Below, piece by piece: positions 57,743-64,000 of a stretch of DNA of 64,000 nucleotides. Each line of letters begins with the position of its first letter. Within the stretch, counting starts at the first letter, position 1. Location of the stretch: positions 7,212,812 to 7,276,811 of the forward strand of contig JASKMD010000011.1 in assembly GCA_030144725.1 (NCBI GenBank), in the 5' to 3' direction. The position numbers and the translations under genes are program-made. The stretch is from Haematococcus lacustris. Taxonomy: Eukaryota > Chlorophyta > Chlorophyceae > Chlamydomonadales > Haematococcaceae. The notes beneath the pieces are model-generated. The model saw only the letters and a list, made by a program, of their open reading frames with translations. It made no database searches and was not told the origin of the DNA.

Positions 57743-60700
57743 CAGCAGCAGGGGCAGCAACAGGGGCAGCAGGGGCAGCAACAGGGGCAGCAACAGGGGC
57801 TGCTGGGCCAGCAGCCGCTGCAGGGGCAGTCACCTGACAGGAGGAAGAGCAGGGTAGCGCCCAGCGCGTACAGGTCTGAGGCAGGCTGTGCTGCGCCCCG
57901 GAACTGCTCTGGGGCCATGTAGCCGTAGGTACCCACCTGGGGTTCAGACAGGCAGGCAGGCGGCGACACCAGGCTCAGCATGTCAACCTAACAGCGTCAT
58001 GGATGTTTAGCCTTAAGGGCATAGCAGCCACCACCTCCCTACCCACCCACCACGGTGGATGCAAAGGTGCTGGCGTCAGCAGCAGCGCCCACGCCAGCCA
58101 CGCCACCAAAGTCTACCAGCACCACCTGGCCCCCCCAGCGGCCCCCCCGCAGCAGGATGTTGTCCGGCTTGATGTCTGCACCACGCCAACAAAGCATAGA
58201 CATCGCTGCCCTTGGCAGCGGGAGAGGGAGTCCTTTCCTTGCACTACAGGGGGGTCCTACAGGGTCTTCCCCAGCATTCTGTGCTACAGCCTGAGCTCTG
58301 CTTACAATGCAATGGTTGGGTTGGGTTGGGTTGGGTTGGGTTGGGTTGGGTTGGGTTGGGTTGGGTTGGGTTGGGTTGGGTCAGGTCGTCTAAGTCCCTC
58401 CATGCCCTCCATGTGGCACATGCAGCTGTGGTGCGCAGCAACCTGGTCCAGCCAGCTGGTCACTCTCTGCTCACACACCTCTATGCACCACAGGGGGTCT
58501 CAGTGACGCTAGGTATGACAGGATGTCACACATGTCACGCATGATACGTTGAGCCTCACGGTCATCACACCGCATGCCAGACTGCAGCATGGAGGCCAGC
58601 GATGCCCCCTGCACCATCTCCTGCATGACAGCGGATTGTTGGGCGGGGACTGAAGCTGTTAAGCATCGCTAGGCATCTTGAAGGCATCATTACCAGCAGG
58701 TGTGGGGATCAGGCAGCGATGCATTGAGTTGAGTTGTGTATGCTGAGCTGGGCTCCTCCTGGGTCTGCCTGCCGCCTGCCTTGCTGCTGACCCCATTGAC
58801 ACACGATGTCCCTGGTGACCCTGACATGAGGTCATGCTGCGCCTCAGTCGCCTGGGTTGCTGAAGTGAGCAAGGACGCCGGAATCTGCCCGTCGTTTAAC
58901 CTGTCGCGGACCTCATGTGCACCCCATCATCCTATTGTGACCCTGGCATGGGGTCATGCTCAGCAGTGCTGCGCCCTGGTGCCAAGCCAGAGTGAGCCTG
59001 CTCTAATGCAACCAGGCCAGCTGGGTGCTGGCACCCTGGTCAGTCTCCTGGGTAGAACAGAAGGCGTCTACTTCCCTGTGCATTGACGTCCAGCGCCCTG
59101 CTCTGCTGCTAATTGTAGCACCTGCCCACGCCCCACCCTTGGACACCACCCCCCCACCCACCTGTACTATGTAGAAGGTAAGGCCAGCAGCATCGTCCTC
59201 CTCAAAGTGATCCAGGTACCTGGTCACACCCCACAGCCCACTCTGGCAGCCCCTAAGGGGAGGCGGCTCAGACCCAGCCACACACCACTGGAGCAGACCG
59301 GCCCTAGCTCCAGCCCCTGCCCTTAGGGCCCCAGCCTTGGGAACACACAGCAAGAGAAGTGGCACAAAAGGAATAAATAAGTATATAAACAGATATATAT
59401 AATAACATATAATAACTACTAAACACTAGTAATTAATAGTAAACATGTACTGACATAATAACAAACTACTCTCCCATTTCACTAAATAGCTGCTTGAGCC
59501 TGGGGGGGGAATTGGCCTCACACCTCTCTTTCTCCATTTACATAAAAACTGCCATCTACATTTACTTCTGCTTTGTGTCATCCTGACATTAATCCTAGGA
59601 CCTCTCATTTGTAAGAGCCACCCACCACCAACTGAGCCACTCACCGCACGGTTAAGCGGGACGACATGGCGCTAGGTAAGTCGCCGGCTTCATTCACATG
59701 ACCTGCCTGCTATGACCTTAAGTACCCGCTCGCTGACCCTGACTCACCCCTGACCTCCCTAGACCCTTCCACTGAGTCCACTCTCTACACCATAGCCACA
59801 GCCAGCTGTCCACTGCCCGTGACCCCCCTGACCTGGGTATGCCTGGATGGCTCAGGCCACTGAGTACTTGCGCCTCCCGCTGAAACAGGTCCAGCTGCTT
59901 CCAGCCTCGCATGGCGGCCAGGCTCAGGGCCTTGACTGCCACCAGCTGGCCCGTGTCACGCACCCTGGCCTGCATGGGGGCAGCACACCCCTGACGGCAT
60001 GCAGGCCAGCTGTAGCACCCCCTGCTGTGCCACCCCCATGCAGCCACATGGACCCACCTACACGCACTGACCCCTTGAAAGCACACCTGACATGAAAGCT
60101 GCAGCATACTCTCCCTTACGTCAGCCCCTCGCCTCTTAAACAGACAACGTAGTTTCTGATAATCAAGGCGAAGGCAAATCTTCCACAAGGGCCATCCACA
60201 GATGGGTCCTGCCACTGCCCTGCTCCCATCGCCAACAGCCTACCCCCCACTCCCATCCAGCTGCGACCGCTGCTCGTGCTGCCCATCACGCCACTGCCCC
60301 TAGTGTCCAGCACACGCAATGCGCTCAGCAAAACACAGCGCTGCTGCCTGTGCTGCCCTGCTTGCCTCGTGCCAGCTTTCCTGCCTATTGGCGTGCAGCA
60401 TGACCACTGCCTGCCTCCCAACCCCCACCGTGCATCCCCCACCGCCACCGGCCACCGTTACCGCCACCGTGCCTAAGCCTGTCCCAGCCCACCTGGTATG
60501 TGGTGGCACTGCTGCCACTGCCCAGAACCTGCTGGATCTCATACACACCCCCTTTCAGGTGTTGACCCACTGCCAGTGTGTGCGCTGCCACCACTGCTCC
60601 ATTGCTGCTGCTCCTGCTGAGCTGCTGCATCCCTTGCTGCAAGAGCAGGGCATCTGCAGGGCAGGGCCCCACAGGGCGACCATGACACACACGCAGCCCG

Positions 60701-61707
60701 TTGCGGCTGCATGGGCTGCATGGTGTGTGTATCAGTCACAGCATTGCCGAGAACATGGGCTGCTGTTGCATCACACAAACATCACACAGGCATCACACAG
60801 GTCATGGCACCGAGGTTCACGCCGGTATCGCCGGCGGCATTCAACTGGTCTGCATACTGGCGCATGCCATGTGATGACGACACAGGCTAACAGGTCTTCA
60901 CAGGACCCAGATAAGCCAGGCATGCACACAGAAGGTGCTTGGAAGGTACTGGGTAGGCAAGGGGCGCAGGCACCGCTAAGGACAGGGAAAGCAAGGACAA
61001 ACACCATGAGCCTGGAGCTCAGCCAGCCTGCCATGCCCACAGGCGAGGCCCCCCCGAGCAGGTCAGGTGCAGAACTGTGCATTGGCTGCCACACAGCCAG
61101 CAGGCAGACAGGCTGGGCCAGCACCCCTTCACTGACAAAGCCCACCAAGACACAAGCCAGGCAAGGCAGCAGAGCCCGCCCCTCTAGCACCACAGTCAGG
61201 CAGGCGGTAGTGCCATGATGATGCAACCTAGCCTGAACCTCCATCATGCACGAGAAAGGAAGTGGGGACCAGTGGAAGTGTGCTTGGGGCCTGGGTGGCC
61301 TGTCCTGCCGTACTGGGCAAGGGATACCCCGAAGTAAGGGTGAAGGCGTACACAAGACTGCAACTGAAACCTCAACCTTCAAGCCAGCCCCGGCCAGGGT
61401 GGGTGACTGCTGCCTCGCTGAAGCTAAGTGTGCTAAGGGATCGTGCAAGCATGCCATGCTCTGCACCTGACGCATCTGATGCGGGTTCAGCTTTCCCAGA
61501 TGTTCGTGAGTGAGCAGTGATGTCCCGCGCTGAGTCGCCCGCGGTAGCACTAAGGCGCACACGGCTGAACCGACGGAGGCTGGGCAGGTTCCTCGCGTGA
61601 AGCTCGGTTGCAAAAGCTCTCGACGCAGCGGAGCCTGACACAAGGTGGGGTGCGAGCATCTCCCTGCGGTGTGCATTGTGGGCATCGCGAGGCGGGCTGG
61701 TCGCCAT
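54312..61707 (-). CDS. Plastid-type Ser/Thr protein kinase with C-terminal membrane hairpin
   Basis: Phosphorylates Ser/Thr; substrate unknown. Exons, minus strand: 61707-61467, 60653-60493, 59969-59833, 59219-59162, 58620-58479, 58175-58051, 57936-57834, 57622-57513, 57270-57187, 56473-56416, 56228-56095, 55669-55562, 55267-55180, 54960-54867, 54477-54312; phases agree, 602 residues. Residues 1-70 are basic, Ser/Ala/Arg-rich without acidic clusters, like a chloroplast transit peptide. Kinase: glycine loop LGSGSSAT (about 124), VAVK Lys147, HRDIKPDN (245-252), DFG (268-270), GTYGYMAPE (290-298). The text resembles cyanobacterial kinases ([18 protein letters not shown]). The C-terminal domain follows with [11 protein letters not shown], two hydrophobic stretches (about 438-451 and 460-474, a likely membrane hairpin) and [14 protein letters not shown]. 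Exon 10 appears to end at a GC donor. The next intron upstream of the start is not excluded. Confidence 0.88.
56910..57085. mobile_element. MITE-like inverted repeat in a kinase intron
   Basis: Inside the intron 56474-57186. Imperfect terminal inverted repeats: GTATAATTTCTCGACCC at the left against GTCCCGACATTATAC at the right, with a second inner pair AAATAATAACC.../...GGTTATTATTTTC and a central palindrome AAACGAC...GTCGTTT. About 170 bases, non-coding. Confidence 0.55.
57705..57800. repeat. CAG-rich run in a kinase intron
   Basis: (GCA)n followed by GCAGCAACAGGG units, inside the intron 57623-57833, so not translated as polyglutamine in the kinase. Confidence 0.85.
58316..58381. repeat. 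TTGGG pentanucleotide array in a kinase intron
   Basis: Thirteen perfect copies of TTGGG within the intron 58176-58478, between the HRD-encoding exon and the exon carrying IKPDN and DFG. On the gene's own strand it reads CCCAA, a pyrimidine-rich tract. Confidence 0.95.
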
Positions 61708-62947
61708 GCAAGACCCATTGCAAATAATTAAAACTCGCGGCTGCTTACTTAAACTATGGCCTGACATGGCCCACATAGGACCAGCAGAAAAGCAGTGACA
61801 CGGCCGGGCCTTCCACCAGTCAGGGCCCAGGCGCCAGCAGGCTTTAGCACCAACTCATCATCGCCTAGGTAAGGCTTCGCACCTAAGTTCACCTGCCTCG
61901 TAGTTTTCGGCCTGTCTAGAAAGTACTCACGTGGAAGAAGCTCAACATGTCAGTGTCGGGCTGTCACATCGGGCTCACCTACTATCGCACGCACCTCAAC
62001 TCCTGAACCACCAACCCCCCTAACGATAAGGGACAACGGCTTTTCCGGACTCATTTCTGCACGGATTTACACGCGGATTGAAGCGTCGGAATGCGGCCGC
62101 GCTGAGCCACACGCTGAGCTGGTCGGGCATGTTGCCGGGTAGCCGAGCCTGCGGACTTGATGTACGTTGACCCAGTAGCAATGAATCCATGTTTAACGCG
62201 ATGGATAGTGCGCGATGAGCCCGACCTCATGTCCAACATGAAAACCAACATGCGCTGGCTCTGGGGCTCTGGAACTAGGCTCTGGGGCTCTGGAACTAGG
62301 AGGAGACCACGGCATGAGCATAACAGGGGCAACTGCATCATTCACTTGCTAGTTAAGCTCTATAAGGTGGGCTAACCCTCCTCCATGTTGCCCACTCTGC
62401 TGATGCCTAGGGAGCGGCATGTATCATGATATCTCATGATACACGTATATGGACTATTAGGCATATCATGATTATCATGATACACTTATGATACATCCCA
62501 AATCATCTTGGCGACCCTAGTTCGACTCTTGGTAACCGCAATATCTCAAGGTTTTCGCAGGTTGCAACTCGCTCGTAGCAATAGGTCGCAACTCACGAGA
62601 AGGGCTCATGAACGGGCTGCAATCGCTCTCAATGGGAGTGACAAGGCGCTGCAGCCTGAGACATTACAATACACACATACACACGTCTTGGGCGGTGCTA
62701 GGCTCAGTGACGTACACGGCCAGCCTGCTGCTCACACCCACAAACGGCATGCTAAGAGTCCAGGGCGGCTGCTAGGCCCGGTGCCACACATGGCCAGCTT
62801 GCTGCTCACACCCACACATGGCACACTAAGAGTCCGGGGCGGCTGCTAGGCCCGGTGCCACACATGGCCAGCCTGCAGCTCACACCCACACATGACACGA
62901 TAGCGGCAGCAAGACACACACAGCCATCCTGCTGCCGTCACACCCTA
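61708..62947. other. Intergenic region between the kinase and a hAT transposase
   Basis: Presumed kinase promoter at the left. At 62415-62500 an AT-rich cluster repeats TCATGATA/TATCATGA palindromes. At about 62690-62910 there are three units of a 74-base repeat (GCTGCTCACACCCACA at 62727 and 62801, a variant at 62875). Two copies of CTCTGGGGCTCTGGAACTAGG lie at 62260-62300. No gene found. Confidence 0.6.
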
Positions 62948-63770
62948 CTACAAGCCTTCTGCCAGCAGCAGGGATGGCCCTGGAGACCTTGACGTGGGGA
63001 TGTTGGCCTTGATGTAAACCATCTTCTCCGCCGGCTCAATGCCAAGCTGTGCCCATCCAGCATCGTAGGTGTTGCCCCATGACGACCAGTTTCGCTCTGC
63101 TGCAGCCGTGGTGACATGCATGGATAGGAGGCGTCCAGCAGCCTCGGAACAGCAGGGGACAAACGTTCTCGCCTCGAAGCTCCACAGGTTGCGGCGCATG
63201 CTGATGCATGCCGCCACTGTGCGGCCATCCTCGTCTGTGCGGGTTTGAGCGACGATGCTCTTCACATCTGACGCCATTGCATCTGGCCATTGAGCCAGCT
63301 TCAGCTTCTTCAGCTCCCACTCCACATCCTGCTCGTCACAATCGCTTAGGCGCGCCACCGTGGCTGTAACGTCCTGCACCTGTGAGGCCGTCAAGATGTG
63401 GAGGGGCGGCCTTGGGTGGGTGCCAGGTGCAAGGCTCTTGTAGTTGGCTGGGTCCAACACAAAGGCTGCAGAGTAAGCCGGGGAGTAGTGTGCCTCAGAG
63501 CGTCTCTGGAATGCAGCCACCACTCCCATAGCCAGTCTTAGGCAACCCTCCTCCGCCACCTTCACCGCCCATTGCTTGGCGTGGGACTCCATGTCCATCC
63601 AGATCAACAGAACCTGAAGTTGCAACAATACAATACCATGTGAAATGGCAAATTATGCATGCATGCACACACCTGGCTCAGGTAGGGAGCGTCAGCCTCA
63701 AGCCTGTGGATAGCATCGCTGATGGGCGTCATGAGCTCGATCACCAGAGCCAAACTCTTCCACAAACCCA
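62948..63770 (-). CDS. hAT-superfamily transposase, C-terminal part
   Basis: Two exons, 63770-63673 and 63613-62948, joined in phase by a 59-base intron; the gene continues past 63770 and probably past the window edge. The first exon reads LVIELMTPISDAIHRLEADA, the helix that precedes the last part of the catalytic core in hAT enzymes. The second contains VLDPANYKSLAPG and the hAT dimerisation segment LLSMHVTTAAAERNWSSWG, ending AEKMVYIKANIPTS before a short tail and TAG at 62950-62948. hAT transposases cut and paste DNA with short inverted ends. Whether this copy is active cannot be judged; no inverted terminal repeat was identified at its 3' side. Confidence 0.85.
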
Positions 63771-64000
63771 CTGCAATATACACCACATGGTTGGCACTTA
63801 CCACATGGTTGACAGTCCTACCCTTGCCCATCACAATTGTTGCGCACAATTGTTGCGCTGCTGCTGCCCTGCTGCTGCTGCTGCTGCTGCTGCCCTGTTG
63901 CTGCTGCTGCCTTGCTGTTGCTGTTGCTTTTGCCCTGGTGTTGCTGCAGGCAGGCAGGAAGGCAGGCAAGCAGGCAGGCAGGCAGGCAGGCACCATGCTT
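63771..64000. other. hAT gene intron or upstream part with CTG and CAGG runs
   Basis: Contains CTGCTGCTG runs at 63857-63925 and CAGGCAGG runs at 63947-63992, both typical of introns in this genome. No further hAT exon recognised before the window ends. Confidence 0.5.

Overview
The window looks like nuclear DNA of a chlamydomonadalean green alga. The genes are GC-rich and split into many short exons with GT-AG (sometimes GC-AG) introns. TGTAA, the chlorophyte polyadenylation signal, sits downstream of several genes and 9 bases before the poly(A) tail of a LINE. CAG/CTG runs, CCTG runs and minisatellites are common in introns. A Haematococcus-like genome is my best guess, but the sequence alone cannot settle the species. 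All exon models were made by eye from reading frame, splice-site and phase agreement, and conserved motifs.

Layout. 1-9986: a L1-type LINE, cut at its 5' end by the window edge, with a repeat-rich ORF1, an ORF2 (AP endonuclease, reverse transcriptase, CCHC finger), a 3' UTR and a poly(A) tail. It lies antisense just past the apparent stop codon of a spliced minus-strand gene of unknown function (10008-12265). 13201-16874: a second unknown spliced gene, plus strand. 18037-31299: the complete gene for exportin-1 (XPO1/CRM1), 25 exons and 1072 residues. 32990-41393: a copia-type LTR retrotransposon on the minus strand, with identical 260-bp LTRs, a 5-bp target duplication (GTAAT), a primer-binding site matching the anticodon region of initiator-Met tRNA, and a purine tract. 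It has no recognisable gag or pol. Its interior is filled with satellites, hairpin modules and a nested foldback element. 41828-42527: a hAT-like transposase fragment. 43970-51409: a minus-strand gene for an ARID-domain protein of about 1709 residues; its last exon and 3' flank are copied in inverted orientation at 52282-53565. 54312-61707: a minus-strand gene for a probably plastid-targeted Ser/Thr kinase of cyanobacterial type (15 exons, 602 residues) with a C-terminal membrane-hairpin domain. 62948 to the end: the 3' part of another hAT transposase.

The host genes (nuclear export receptor, chromatin/DNA-binding protein, plastid kinase, two unknowns) do not form a pathway; this is an ordinary eukaryotic neighbourhood heavily invaded by mobile DNA. 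The most unusual object is the 8.4-kb LTR element, which kept every cis signal for reverse transcription and integration while its coding region appears to have been replaced by tandem repeats and by hairpins whose stems change in a compensatory way.
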